This document shows positions 34,310 to 46,391 of a stretch of DNA of 64,000 bases, one piece after another. The notes below the pieces were generated by a model. The model saw only the letters and a program-made list of their open reading frames with translations. It was not told where the DNA came from and ran no database searches. Source of the DNA: Planctomycetota bacterium. GTDB taxonomy: Bacteria; Planctomycetota; Phycisphaerae; Phycisphaerales; UBA1924. The stretch spans positions 1,038,796 through 1,102,795 of the forward strand of contig CP053450.1 in the NCBI GenBank assembly GCA_013285505.1, in the 5' to 3' direction. The first letter of the stretch is position 1, and the number at the start of each line of letters is the position of its first letter. A program made the position numbers and the translations under genes.

Positions 34310-37300
34310 ATGAGTGTACAGGTGTGCCGTACTTTCTCGCGAGCGATGGTCATGACGGCGGTGTGCAGCGTCGCAGTCCCGAGCACGGCATTAGGGCAAT
34401 CGGACAACGACCCACCGGCTCCGATGCGCTTCGACGCACACATCGAGGGCTATCCGACACTCGGTCTGGAAGCTGCAGAGGACTGCGAGTTGTTCAATAC
34501 GACGCTTCCCATGGGCTCCCATTGGGTGCCCTCGGCGTGCTGGTGGCCCCGGTACGGGGCGCAGTACCAGTGCGCCGGATCGCCAAATGGCCCCTGCGGC
34601 GGGTCGGATTCGGATCGTTGGAACGACGGGTGGGACTGGCTTGCATGTGTGCAGCACATGGGGACGCTCGGTGGCTTTCCGCTCAATGTCGACCTCAATG
34701 TCGGTATTGGACCTGCGGGACTGCCGCCGCTGTCGTACAGCGTGGCCGAAGGGACCTCTCCCTTGGTGCCGCCCAGCGCCACGTCAGATGGTGGACAGGT
34801 ACGCTGGCCGCGGCAACTCGTCGGGGAAACCGTCGATGCCGTCACCGGTACACCGCTTATCCAAGAGACCGATCTCGCGCTGCCGTTCGGATCGGCCACG
34901 TTCAGGCACACTCGGACGTTCGGCCAGTATCACGAACTGCGGCACGAGATGCTGTCCACGGGCGATGAAGGACTGGCCTCGGTCGCGCGCAACGCGGTTC
35001 CTGGGGGTGAGTTCTGGGAATCGACAGGCAACGGCTGGACGATGACCACTTCGCCCGTCCTGCTCATCGATGTGCAATACCAGGTTCTGGCCGGTGAGCC
35101 CGGCGGCGCACGGCGATGCGTGTTCATGCCCGATGCGCATCACGCCATCTCGTTCATCCAGGACACGACTTCAGACTCTGGGGTCTATGTGGCCGCGTCG
35201 CACTTCGGTGCTCAACTCTCACACAACGGCACCTGGGTCCCGGATTCGAGCAACCCAAGCGGCGGCTACTGGTCGATCCGACCGACCGTCTATCGCGTCT
35301 GGTTGTACGACGGTGCGGTCTGTTACACCATCAAGCCGAGGTACGAAGACGTCTTCCCCGGGTTCATTCCGACACAGGAGGACCGAGACGATGGCATGTA
35401 CTCGGATCATGACACGCCCGACCAACTCGGAGCGTGCTACAACAGCCTGCCCTACTGGGGGCTCGCCGAACGAATCGACGACCGTTACGGCAATTGTATA
35501 GACCTTGAGTACTGCGAGTTCCGCGCACGCAACTACGTGCATCCCGATGAGGATCCAAATCCCGATTGCCAGGAATGCACGGTCAACTACAATGAGAAGG
35601 GTCAGGTCGCTCGAGTCAGGCTGCTCTCCGGCGTCGAGTTCGATGCGACGTCCGACTGGATGAACGGTGGTGAATGGCAAGCGGATCCGGATCATCCCGA
35701 CGCGCACCCGTTTGACTGGTCCGGCAGCCCGGAGCCCGGAATCGTCGAGTGGACGCTGCTCTACACGTATCGCTCCTTCTGGACTGGCTACGCCTACGAG
35801 AATCCCGACGATCCGGAACTGTCCTTCCCGCACGCATTCGCGCGCGAGAACGCTATCCACAGCATTCACGCGTACGAGGGCGAGCGGGAGGCCGGCCTTG
35901 ATCCAACCTGCCGCACCATCCACTTTGAGGAGTTCTTCAATCCATCGTCAGCTGGGAACGGCGGATCAGGAGCGGGCTGGTACAAGAGCCATGATCCCAA
36001 TCTCGCCGACCTGGATCCGATCGACACGCTCGAACTCGAGGTCTTTGCCAGCGAGGACCCGTACGGCGATGACTGGGCCTACGCGGTGCACTACATGTAC
36101 GCCGAGCCGCTGCGGCGGGATCGAGACGAGAGCACCGTTGAGAGTGAAGACGACGACTGGTACGAGGCGGCGTACGCGTACTCCTGCGGCAATGCCCGGG
36201 GTGCGGCGAGGCTCCTGAAGACGACCGTCACCCAGCGTCTGCACGAGCCGGACGGCTCATCATGGGAAGACGAATCAACCTACCGCCTGTACCGATACGA
36301 CGCCGCCGGGCCGAGCGGAGCGGCTGGCGACCCGGTGGGGTACGTCCACGGCCGACACCAAACGACCACGCTCCAGCATCTGTACGACCACGCAGCGATC
36401 ATGCAGATGCTCTCGGAGTTGAACGATGAGAGTCCGCAGCACGAATGGACCGTGAATGATCTGATCACCGGCATCGGCCCTGACGGCACCCTGCTGGACG
36501 AACGCCTGACCGAGTTTGGAGAGGACGGGGACGAGATCCCGGAATGGGACACCCGCGCGAGTCGATCGCTCTGGGAATGGGACGGCCCCTTGGTGCCGTC
36601 CAACTATGCGCGTGACAATGACATGACCGGAGACTGGGTCGCCTTCCAGGCGTCACAGTTTGCGCAAGTACTCGCCGGGGCCGACTTTGCGGCACTGCCG
36701 AACACCAAGTCGATGTTCCTTGTGCCGGGCGTGGCTATGCATGCAGAACGCGGCATCGGAGGCGCCGAGCGGTACTTCCGCACGTACCGGTTCTACGTGT
36801 CAGAGCAGGACTATCACTCGACGGCAAACGCGTTCGTTGAGTACAACGATGGTCTGGTGCCGCTCCGCTCCGTGCTCCATGACCCGCACAGGATGCCCGC
36901 GTACGACCAAAACGGCACATGGTCGTCGGCAACGCCCGTCGAGCTCCGGGAGCTCGGCGAGCTCGCCTGGGTTACCGTCATCGACGAGTATGAAACGCTG
37001 TTCGAGGCCGCAATCCTTGACGGCTGGTCAACAGCCGAGCTTCCACGCACCCGCCGCGCTGTGTACCAGAACGCCGCCGGGTTCGTTCTCATGGATCGCA
37101 CGTGGGAGTTCACCGATGATGGCGTGCTCGTATCAACAGACGGCTACACCGAAACCTACGGCTACGACGAACACGGCCGCATGACCCACATCTACAGCAC
37201 CGGGTGGAATTCCCTCGGGAACCCGGTCGACATTCTTGACGGCTCGTTCGGAAGTAGCCAAGATGACCCGCGGCTCACCAGCGGGTTGGTCACTCGGTTC

Positions 37301-40300
37301 GAGTATTGGCCGGCGGAGGAACGCGACGGGAACGCGGGCATCAAGGGGCCTCTGGACATCCCGATGGAGGTCCGGGCCAAGGGAGTCCAGTGCGGATCTG
37401 GCGAGGACGCGATCGCATACTACAGCGAGGTTACCGAGCGTCTCCGCGACGGCAGCTCCAACGAGATCATCCGGTTCGACCTGATCACCGCGTTGCACCG
37501 ATTCGACACGCCGACAGAGACGTTCGAAGACCCCTTTACGTCTACGCCGAGCACGACTGAGATCTCCTATGAGTTTGTTAAAGACGTTGACGACGATCCC
37601 GACGAGGAACCCGCTCAGGACTGGGTGATCACCGAGCGTACGACACTGGGACCACCAGTCGCGCTGGACAACTCGACCGATCTGTACCGGGCCCGCGAAT
37701 CGCTCTACTACGACGCAGAGGACGATGAGGCCAACGGGAAGAGACGCGGTCGGCTTCGTTGGAAGGCGTACGGCATGGAGCCGCTAGCCGGCACGTCGCT
37801 CGCCTCGCGGTATTTCGACTATTACCACTACGACGAAGACGGTCGAGTCACCAGGCTCGTTGTCGATGCCGCGGCGGGCGTCAGTCTCGAAGACCTTGTC
37901 GACTACAACGGCCGCTACGATACTCAGCAACTGTCGCAGGAAGAGGTGCCGGCGTACCCGGATCCCTCAGGTAGGGACGACCCGGACTACATCAACGAAT
38001 CCCCTGCACACAGGATCACTAAGACCCTCTTTAGCGATCGTGGGCCGCTCATCATCGAGCAGCCGGACGGCACGCAGACGCACATGAGTTACCGCCGGTT
38101 CCGCAGCGGTGTGATGGAGACCCGTGTCGCACGCGGCTTCACCAGCCCAGTCGGCGATCCGATAGGCGGCGGCAAGCCCCGAGGCCCCGGCACCATCACC
38201 CGGACCGGAGCGGAAAGCGCCGTCCAGCACGTCACTTGGGATGCTTGGATATCCGGAGACCGTCTGTACAACCACGGTTTCTCCGTCATCGCCGAGACCG
38301 AAGCCGAGACCGACACCTCCGGCCGACCGACGGCCGCCACACAGTCCGACTGGCGCGGCAACGAACGCAGAGTCGAGGCACAACTCGACCGGTTCGGCAT
38401 GATGACCCGCCGAATCGAGCCAGAAGGGACCATCACACGCACCGCCACCGACCCCCGGGGCCGCCCGGAACGCGTGTTCATGGGCACAGAGGACGGCGAC
38501 GCGTTCTGGAACAACGGCCAGACTGGTGGCGACGAGAACATGGTCCTCACGGACCATTTCACCTACGGCCACGGGGAGACCGACGCTGGGCTGCAGATCA
38601 CTTCGCGGAGTTTCCGGGCCCGGCCAGCCAAGAGCCAGTACCAAGCGCACAATCCGCAAGACGGCACGCTCGACTTCGACGGCGAGGGCTGGCTGCAGCA
38701 ATCGTTGTACGACTGGCGCATGCGACCGGTGTGGCAGCGTACCTACGCCGCCGGTGACGGCCAGGCTGACGGTGACCCGCTCCGGCACACCATCACGCTC
38801 TACGACAATCTCGACCGGGTCCGCTTCGTGGCGTCCTACGGCGAGACCGCGCCGACGCCCGATGAGCAGGGCGGGAATGCGATGGTCTTCAACGGCATCG
38901 AGTACGACAGCAAACTCAGTATGCCCTCCGCCGAAGACATCCTCAAAACCCTCCCGCACACACTGACCGAGACCGTGTACAACGCGGCCGGGCAGGTCGA
39001 GCGGGTAATCGAGTACGACACCGCAGACGACACCGCGCTCACATACCACGCGACGTCGACGTACTACGACCGCCGGAACAAAGAGACCTTCAAGACCCAG
39101 CCGTCCACCGCAGCCACCATCACCGAAAATGACGCCGAGGGCCGCGTGCTGCGGCGTCTCACGGTCCTCGATCCCTTCACGTCCAGCCCGTACCAGATCG
39201 CCCGTACCGAGTACGAGTACGACGATCAGGGCCGCCAGATCAGCACGGCCAGCTTCGAACGGACGCACCACGACGCGGCAGCCGAACTGACTATCGACTC
39301 CGACGGAAACGCGGTCGCCACCTGGCAGTGGAGCTGGTACGACTACAACGGCCGTCTCAAGGCGACCGCTTCGCTCGGGACCGGCAACGCCACGAGCGAC
39401 CAGTTCGTCAACTCCACACCGCCGACACGGACGCCCGATTCGCCCTCGCTCGCCAGCGACGGCACGGTGGATCGAGCCGGCGTCCCCAACTACGCGATCC
39501 TGACCTGCTACCGCTACGACGCTGCGGGCCGCCAGTCCGCAGTCGCGACACAACGCACCGCCGGAGCGAGCCCGACCTACCGCGTCGATCGCTCCTACTA
39601 CGACGGGATGGGCAACCTCCGCTACTCCAAGGAGAACGCCCACGGCCCCGGGCCGCTGCGGCGAACCGCCTACAAGTACGACCCGACCACCGGCCAGCTC
39701 ACGCACATCGCCGCCGTGCTACCCGGGCACGTCGCGGCTGGAGTACACCGGCCCGACCGACTCCAACGCGGGCGCCGAGACCGACTCTTCCATCTACATC
39801 GAGCCCGACTGGGACGCTGACGACGGCACCCTGCAGGTCACCATGCTCGAGTATCAGGCCGAGGTCTACGCCGGCGACGGCGAGCCGCCCAGCCAACACA
39901 ACGGGTGGGTCAGTGCCGTCTACCTGCCCGACGAGGCAACGGGCCAGCCAAGCTCCACGCCCTCACTCACGTTCACCTACTACCCCGACGGTCTCGTCCG
40001 CTCCCGTACCGATGCGCTCGGCCGATTGTTCACCCACACCTACGACCAGTTCGGCCGCCGCACACTCACCACTATCGACTACAACTGGCCGTCCAACGAC
40101 CCGTACGAGGCCTACCGCCCCCTCGATCTCGCCGACACACTCGAGTACGAATACGACGACCGCGATCGACTCGTCCGCGCCACCGCTGTGCGGGACGACA
40201 ACGGCAACGACGTCATCATCGCCGACAACACCTACGCCTACGACAACCTCGGCAATCTCGTCGCCGAGCAGCAGTCCCACGGCGACGCCGCCAACCCCGA

Positions 40301-42506
40301 CCCCCGCCTGGGAGACCCTCAGGAGGTAGTCGGCTATCTGTGGGACTACGCCTCCCACGACGTCGGCAACTACCTCCGCCTCGCAGCCATGGCCTACCCC
40401 GCCCGCATCCAGACCGGGGTCTCGCGCTCGCTCCAGTTCTCCTACGGCGACGCCACCGACCCCGCCTCCGATGCCCTCAGCCGCATCTCCGCCATCGACG
40501 ACCTCACCGCCGACCTGCGCGCCCAGTTCGACTACGCCGGAGCCGGCCGCCGCACCGGCGTGCACGCCCAAAGGGACGTCAGCTCTAACCCCGCGACGGT
40601 CTGGCAGCACACCTTCACCGACCCGAACACGCCCGTCGGCTATCCCGGCCTCGACCGGTTCGGCCGACCGACCGACCTGCGCTACGTCGACAGCGTCGGT
40701 GCCGACATCCACCGCTACCGCTACGCCTACAACGCCGCGGGCGACCGCCTCGCCGCCGAGGTCGAGCAGGCCGGCCACTCCAACACCCGGTCCTGGCTCT
40801 ACGGATACGACGAGCTCTCCCGCCTCACCTCCGCCGAACGCGGCACCCTGCTGCCCGACCTCTCCGGCCTCGACCACACCGCGCCGACACGGGCCGAGCG
40901 CACCAGCTGGGGCCTCGACACACTCGGCAACTGGACCGAGCCCGCCGGCTACAACAACCTCTTCACCGGCCGCGTGCAAGAGCTCTACGACACCTCGTCA
41001 AACGACTACACCCTCTTCGCCGAAGAACACGCCCACACCACCGACCAGCGCAACCGCCTCCGCGAGATCGAGGTCACCGAGGGCAACACCCCGGTCGTCA
41101 TCGAAACCAACGCCCACGACGCAGCCGGGAACCTCATCGCCGACGCCGACTACTGGTACCAGTACGACGCGTTCAACCGACTCGCGAGCGTCCATTCCCG
41201 CGGCACGCTCATGTTCCACGCCGACGGCAACATCGCAGGCGGCACCCCCGGCTCCTGGCAGATGCACATGGCCTACGACGCCATTGGCCGCCTCGTTCGA
41301 ATCCAGAAGCCCTGGGGCCCGGCCGGCAGCGACCACCGCGACACACTGCTCTATTACGACGGCGTCCGCCGCATCGTCGAGGTGTTCAAAGACCCCGTCG
41401 TCGGCCCCGCAGTGCCCATCGGCAGCGCTCAGGGCTCCGGCTACGTCACCTACACCGACCGCGAATACGTCTGGGGCCCCGACTACATCGACGAGTGCCT
41501 CTGGCAGATCACCCGCCCGGGCGATGTGCTCCACGTGCTGCACGACGCCAGCAAAGACGTCGTCGCCCTCCTCGACGCCACCGGCGCCGTCGCGCGGCAA
41601 TACACGTTCGACCCCTACGGCCAAGTCATCGCCGACGAGTCCTTCAACTCCCCCGCCCACAACCGCCTCGGCCACCACGGCCTCTTCTTCGACCGCCTCA
41701 ATACCAACCCCCCGGTCCTCGAGCTCACGGCAAACGCCAGAGGCCTCTACCACAACCGGAACAGGACGTACGACCCGAGGAGTGGGAGGTTCACGAGTAG
41801 CGATCCAAATGGGACAGGTGCGAATGAGCTAAGGAGCGTGCAGCGTGGGCGAGCTGTCCACCCGATGTCACCTGGATCAGACAATATTGAACTCTACACC
41901 GATGGTCTAAGTACTTATGCATACCTCGGAGCCGCGCCGGGATTGCAGGTCGATCCGTTCGGACTGTCTTGGATGGACGGCGCTTCGCCACTTGACATGG
42001 CGCTGGCTCCCAAGATGATCGGCATTCTCAAATCCGTAGAAGCCCAAATCGGGGCAGTCATGGTGCAACATTACGCCAGGATGGTCGTGGCGGCAGAAGT
42101 TGCCTATGGGGTAACTAACCCAGTTCCCGGGGCGAGCTTGGGATTCCCCATGGCGGCCCAGGCAGCGGGGCGATTCGGTGAGAGCATACTGGAATCCCTT
42201 GGTGGGAAGACGCAGGTATACTTCAGAACGTCGCTCGGGCGCCGGTTCATTGACCGGCTGGTTGGCGGTATCGCATATGAGGTCAAGACTGGATTCGCTG
42301 ATCTGACACCGGCGATCAGGCGGCAAGCAGAAAAGGATGCAGAATTGCTTCGGCTCGGAGGGTCCTTGGCTGAACGCATCGAGGGCATTGTGTGGGTGTT
42401 CTTCACGAATCCTGCAACAGGACGCCAGGGCTGCTCGTCCAAACTACGAGCCTTCTTGGAGAGGCAGGGCATTAAGGTTATCGAGATTGTGCAAGAAGTG
42501 GACTAA
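34310..42506 (+). CDS. Giant RHS protein with PD-(D/E)XK-like toxin tip (RHS2), frameshifted
   Basis: The ATG at 34310 gives a signal peptide (RAMVMTAVCSVAVPSTALGQ). About 2730 residues follow with YD repeats (YDQFGRRTLTTIDYN, YDAFNRLASVHSRG) and an RHS core NRTYDPRSGRFTSSDPNG near 41760-41810. One frameshift lies near 39720-39726: removing one base of CCCGGG gives LPGTSRLEYTGP and joins the two long open parts. The tip after about 41815 ends in RRFIDRLVGGIAYEVKTGF, then DAELLRLG and VWVFFTNP, a restriction-endonuclease-like Asp...Glu-x-Lys core. It is probably a secreted nuclease toxin, with immunity encoded four bases downstream. Confidence 0.88.
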
Positions 42507-42510
42507 AGAC

Positions 42511-43179
42511 ATGACGTACATACTGTTCAGCCTGCCGCATGTGCCGAGAGATCTAGATTTTAGACTCTTAACCACTGCGCAATCTCGTGAGAACTTTGAG
42601 AGCTTTGTTGCTGGCATTTCTGAGCGGGTGAACTACCTGTCGGGTCTTGTTCGAATCGAGCATCCAGACTGGCAGCCAGACCTGAGTGGCGTCTCATTGG
42701 CCGTACTCGGCGAGTGGTACGCTCGTCACATGGAAGAGCGTAGCGCGACCGAGGAGGAGTCGAACCAAATAAAAGAAAACCTAGGGCCGCTTGCTAGCGT
42801 GGCAGACGTGTGTCCGCAGTTCACGCCGATGACACTCTCGATTGGTGCTGATATCGGAATCTATGTTGGGGAATGTATTCGAATGCGTTGCCCCGCCACG
42901 GCGTGGAGGCTGCATCGGCGAATGAAGCAGCCTGTAGTCGCTGGAGCGGGGATAGTAAAGGGAGAGGAGTATCCGCCAATAGCACAAGCTCAAAATCTGG
43001 CCATAGAAGTATCGAAGCAGCGAGTGCAGCATGCCATGGGAGACCGAGACATAAGTGTGCCGACAACGCTAGGCGAGGCCCATGTCGCAGCTCTTCTGAG
43101 CGCGGAGAAGACCTGCCCGAGCACAATGCTCCATCGACTCATGATGCGAAGCATTGTGAGTACTACACTGTCACGGTGA
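42511..43179 (+). CDS. Probable immunity protein for the RHS2 tip
   Basis: The ATG comes four bases after the RHS2 stop, the classic toxin-immunity spacing. The 222-residue acidic, soluble protein (MTYILFSLPHVPRDLDF; then LSIGADIGIYVGECIRMRCP and TAWRLHRRMKQPVVAGAG) resembles the general pattern of DGxYxGExx...P...W immunity folds, but I cannot name a family. It is AT-richer than the RHS body, like the tip. It would protect the cell by binding the nuclease tip. Confidence 0.65.
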   Translation: MTYILFSLPHVPRDLDFRLLTTAQSRENFESFVAGISERVNYLSGLVRIEHPDWQPDLSGVSLAVLGEWYARHMEERSATEEESNQIKENLGPLASVADVCPQFTPMTLSIGADIGIYVGECIRMRCPATAWRLHRRMKQPVVAGAGIVKGEEYPPIAQAQNLAIEVSKQRVQHAMGDRDISVPTTLGEAHVAALLSAEKTCPSTMLHRLMMRSIVSTTLSR

Positions 43180-43366
43180 TGCATTGTGCAGACCTAATGG
43201 AGTGGTGGCGCTTCAGGTACGCGTCAGTGGTCATCTGGCTGAGTGCGCAAGGTAGATCGTCTGCGCAAGGCAATGACGGGGGCGCTGCAAGTGGGTCAAC
43301 GCAGCCTTTGTCGCTGGAAGGATCGTCCGGTGAAGGCGGGTTGTCGGAATGTGAGCGACAACTAGG

Positions 43367-44458
43367 GTGTCATCACGTCCGGCCGCTGCTCCCCTCAGCC
43401 GCGCTGGAATCAACCGCGGGCGAGGAGATGCATTCCCCAAGCTGCGCACACAAGCCGCGAGGACGCCGATGGACCGAATCACAGCTGTCCAGCCGCTTCC
43501 CAAGCTGTGGCGTAAGCTCTCACCTGAGTGGTTCGAGGGGTGGCTCGGAACTCGGGATCGATTGGGCGGCAAGCAAAATGGGCACAGCTGCCACGACCGG
43601 CACACTGGATCAGCTATCAAGCTCGAGAGAGGCACGCCATCCAAGGACTCCTCCATGCGATCGAAGCCTTCCTCCTTTGATAGCACTACATTCGGGCAGA
43701 TCTACTCCAAGTTCAATCGCTTCAAGTACGGCGAGGGCTTTCGCGCCGATGAATCGTGGGCGACGTGGTACTGGAGCACGGTCCGCTGCAACTGCTGCGC
43801 GTTCCCAACGGCGAAGCATCAGTTGGAACCGACACCTATCGAGCCAGTGCTCATCGGCGCATTCCAGGGAACCAGTGGAGGCACGACGGCGTGCCCCGTC
43901 ACCTTTTACCGTGAGGATCTGTGCGCAGTTCTGGCCGAGTGGATTCCCGAGGCTGTGTGGGGACAGTGTCTGCATCGTCAGGGCGCTACGGAACAGAAGC
44001 TCCCCTTCTTCACACTGCAGGTACCGAGACGCTCACAGGCGTATCCACATCGTGGGCTGACGCAGCTCGACGCGCAGAGCGAGACCGGACACTACGCCTG
44101 TCCCGGCCGCGGCAGGATTCAGGAGTTCGGCAGCTCGTCGGAAGCATTCGTGGAAGCCGATATCCGGCAGCGTGAGGTGGTCGTGGACTGCAACGGAGAC
44201 GTGTTCGTCTCAAAGCCTCTCGCGGCCGACCTGAAGCTCAGGCAACGTGTCCCTGATCTTCGCCTCTATAAGATCCCCGTGCTCAAGGAGCCGGCCGACG
44301 GATGGACCCTCCCAAACGATCCCGGCTGGGACGGCACTCTCCGCCCGCCGCCGGGGGTCGGTCAGGTTCCGGACTTCCCGTGCTACCAGCCCGGCCAACG
44401 GCCGCGATGGTTCCCCCCGCCGGCTCCCCGGCGTGTGCGGGAGACTGTGCGAGAATGA
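43367..44458 (+). CDS. Uncharacterised protein, possible double-CxxC immunity-type
   Basis: Coding signal is clear from about residue 97 onward: STTFGQIYSKFNRFKYGEGF, STVRCNCCAFPT and the C-terminal VSKPLAADLKLRQRVPDLRL then YKIPVLKEP. The upstream 96 residues are less certain; starts at 43469 or 43655 are plausible. The Cys pairs and the ADLKLRQRVPDLRL-like end recall the double-CxxC families often found beside RHS toxins. Position in a run of orphan genes after an RHS tip supports an immunity or former immunity role, but no partner is visible. Confidence 0.45.
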   Translation: MSSRPAAAPLSRAGINRGRGDAFPKLRTQAARTPMDRITAVQPLPKLWRKLSPEWFEGWLGTRDRLGGKQNGHSCHDRHTGSAIKLERGTPSKDSSMRSKPSSFDSTTFGQIYSKFNRFKYGEGFRADESWATWYWSTVRCNCCAFPTAKHQLEPTPIEPVLIGAFQGTSGGTTACPVTFYREDLCAVLAEWIPEAVWGQCLHRQGATEQKLPFFTLQVPRRSQAYPHRGLTQLDAQSETGHYACPGRGRIQEFGSSSEAFVEADIRQREVVVDCNGDVFVSKPLAADLKLRQRVPDLRLYKIPVLKEPADGWTLPNDPGWDGTLRPPPGVGQVPDFPCYQPGQRPRWFPPPAPRRVRETVRE

Positions 44459-44546
44459 GGAACGCAGCCAAGCTAGGGTACGTGTAATGCGGTCGCACAC
44501 TGATCGGGCGATCGAGTGAGCAGCAAGACAGCATCACGGAATACGC

Positions 44547-45473
44547 ATGAACGAGATGCTCGAGATCATCTTCAGGCCAACGGCGCGACGAAGCTCGACG
44601 TTGAACCAGCTGTACGATCACTGGCGGATCAAGGGGTACGTCGTCGAGCTATGGTGGGGCGGGCCGCACATGTGCCTGCTCGTTCCCTTGGGCGACGAAT
44701 CATGGCGAGCAGAGATGAGCGAGGGTGTGAACAACGGGATCATTGCCCCGGATTGGGATGTGAGGCTCATCAAGAGTGTGTACTCCGCGGATGAAGTAGA
44801 AACAGCCCCTCTCTTCTCGGTAGTGCACACCGGACGCGATATCTCGTTTCCGCAAGAAGGAAACGATATCGCGGGAGTCTGCCACATCTGCGATGTCGAC
44901 ACCTCTCAAGCATGCCCGAAGTGCGGCGCAGGCGCTGTGCAGGACGGGGCCCTGCGCATCCCCGCAGCCGAGCTGAACAAGGCCGGCAAGTTCGCGAGCA
45001 TCTGGATCGGGCAGAACATCTTCCTGTTCGTCGCCGACGAGTTAGCAGAGGCTCTGAGCTTGAGCTGCAAGGAAGCCATGCCATTTCGACGGGTCGAGCC
45101 GATCGGCAAGAGCAAGCTGGAGCAGCCGTACTGGCAGCTGTGCCCCGACACTCCCGTGTCTCCCGCTGCGCTCACAGTTCACCGCGCGGAGCGCACTGAG
45201 TGTCCGGAGTGTGGCGGACCCCGCCTCACGTCGTTCAGCGATCCGCCGGGTGGGCGACGGTACAGCCTGCTGCGGGAGGAGTTCGATGCAAGCACGTGCC
45301 CGCCGGTGACCCTGTGTCCGTTCTGGGAGGGCGACCTCGGCCGCTTCGACGACGGGCGCATTCACGGATTCCCGGAGCGCCGGCCATGGCTGCGGGGCGA
45401 CCTCGCCCGCCAGCTCATGAAGCACAAAATCAGACAGCTGGATCTCACCCCGATCCTCTACGGCACTCCTTGA
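44547..45473 (+). CDS. Cys-rich zinc-ribbon-like protein in RHS immunity array
   Basis: The 308 residues contain Cys pairs CHICDVDTSQACPKCG near 112-127 and ECPECGG near 216, consistent with two zinc ribbons, plus a Trp-rich N-terminal region (YDHWRIKGYVVELWWGGPH). It is transcribed in the same direction as RHS2 and its immunity gene. The repeated CxxC form suggests kinship with double-CxxC immunity proteins; this is a resemblance, not a confirmed match. Confidence 0.5.
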   Translation: MNEMLEIIFRPTARRSSTLNQLYDHWRIKGYVVELWWGGPHMCLLVPLGDESWRAEMSEGVNNGIIAPDWDVRLIKSVYSADEVETAPLFSVVHTGRDISFPQEGNDIAGVCHICDVDTSQACPKCGAGAVQDGALRIPAAELNKAGKFASIWIGQNIFLFVADELAEALSLSCKEAMPFRRVEPIGKSKLEQPYWQLCPDTPVSPAALTVHRAERTECPECGGPRLTSFSDPPGGRRYSLLREEFDASTCPPVTLCPFWEGDLGRFDDGRIHGFPERRPWLRGDLARQLMKHKIRQLDLTPILYGTP

Positions 45474-45600
45474 TACCTCGGGCGCAGACCCGTCCTCGCA
45501 ACGGCATTCCGACTTTCCCGAATCCCAGACACCCTCGCCGCGACAGGCTTCGCCGGCTTGAGTAGAGGTCAAGCCCCGGGCGCGTGTATCTTGCAACCAC

Positions 45601-46254
45601 ATGTCCATACGCTACGTCAAAGGCAGCCGCAAACGCATCAAGGCCGGCATCGCCTTCCGTGTCCATCTCTCCACCGGCGACCACCTTCTCGGCTACGTCG
45701 CCAAGGACGACGCCTTCCTCGCCGAAGGCGGCGACTGGGACTGCTTCGTGGTCTACATCTTCCGCCCGGGCGACCCCGGCCGGGCCTACACGCTCGACGA
45801 CCTGCTCGTGCCCCCGCTCCTCGTCTCGCGGCAGGCCTGGACCTACGGGCTCTTCGATGTCTCCGAACCGGTCTCCATCAAAGTCGACCACGTCCCGGAT
45901 CGACACTGTTTCGAGAGTCTCACCGGATGGGAGATCGGGCCGGACATGAAGAAGACGGTCTCAGACCACTTCACCGAGTACTGCGAACCCTGTGCCTACT
46001 CCAGCCCTTGCGGCATCCACGCGGTCACCACGATCGACGGCGTGGTCGGACGCATCTGCGAAGGCGGGTGGCCCGAATGGCCTGACGAGAAGGGTGCCAT
46101 CACTCGCGGCCTTCCCTTTCTCTCTGAATCTCCGTTCCCTACCCGCGCAGTGATGCGGTGGCATTCGGTGAATCGCTGGAGGCCGGAGCATCACGGCGCG
46201 GGAAGAATGACCGACGTTGGAGGAACACGGAGGCCGCCAGTGATAATGCCTTGA
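45601..46254 (+). CDS. Imm26-like candidate immunity protein
   Basis: The N-terminal half reads KAGIAFRVHLSTGDHLLGYV and then AKDDAFLAEGGDWDCFVVYI, the small beta-barrel pattern of Imm26-type proteins (G..F.v.L..G....G.V). A C-terminal Cys cluster EYCEPCAYSSPCGIHAV follows. The tail after about residue 175 may be read-through. No clear Shine-Dalgarno precedes the ATG at 45601. It is part of the gene run behind RHS2. Confidence 0.45.
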   Translation: MSIRYVKGSRKRIKAGIAFRVHLSTGDHLLGYVAKDDAFLAEGGDWDCFVVYIFRPGDPGRAYTLDDLLVPPLLVSRQAWTYGLFDVSEPVSIKVDHVPDRHCFESLTGWEIGPDMKKTVSDHFTEYCEPCAYSSPCGIHAVTTIDGVVGRICEGGWPEWPDEKGAITRGLPFLSESPFPTRAVMRWHSVNRWRPEHHGAGRMTDVGGTRRPPVIMP

Positions 46255-46391
46255 GAACCGCGCGTGTGTCGACTCTAAGACTCGGGCCACCCGGCGTGCG
46301 ATCTCTCGCCGATGCCGCAGCTTCGCGACGAGCCGCGGAGTCGCAGGGATACGGCGTCGGGTATAAAAAGAAGCCCCTTGGAGGTGATCGA

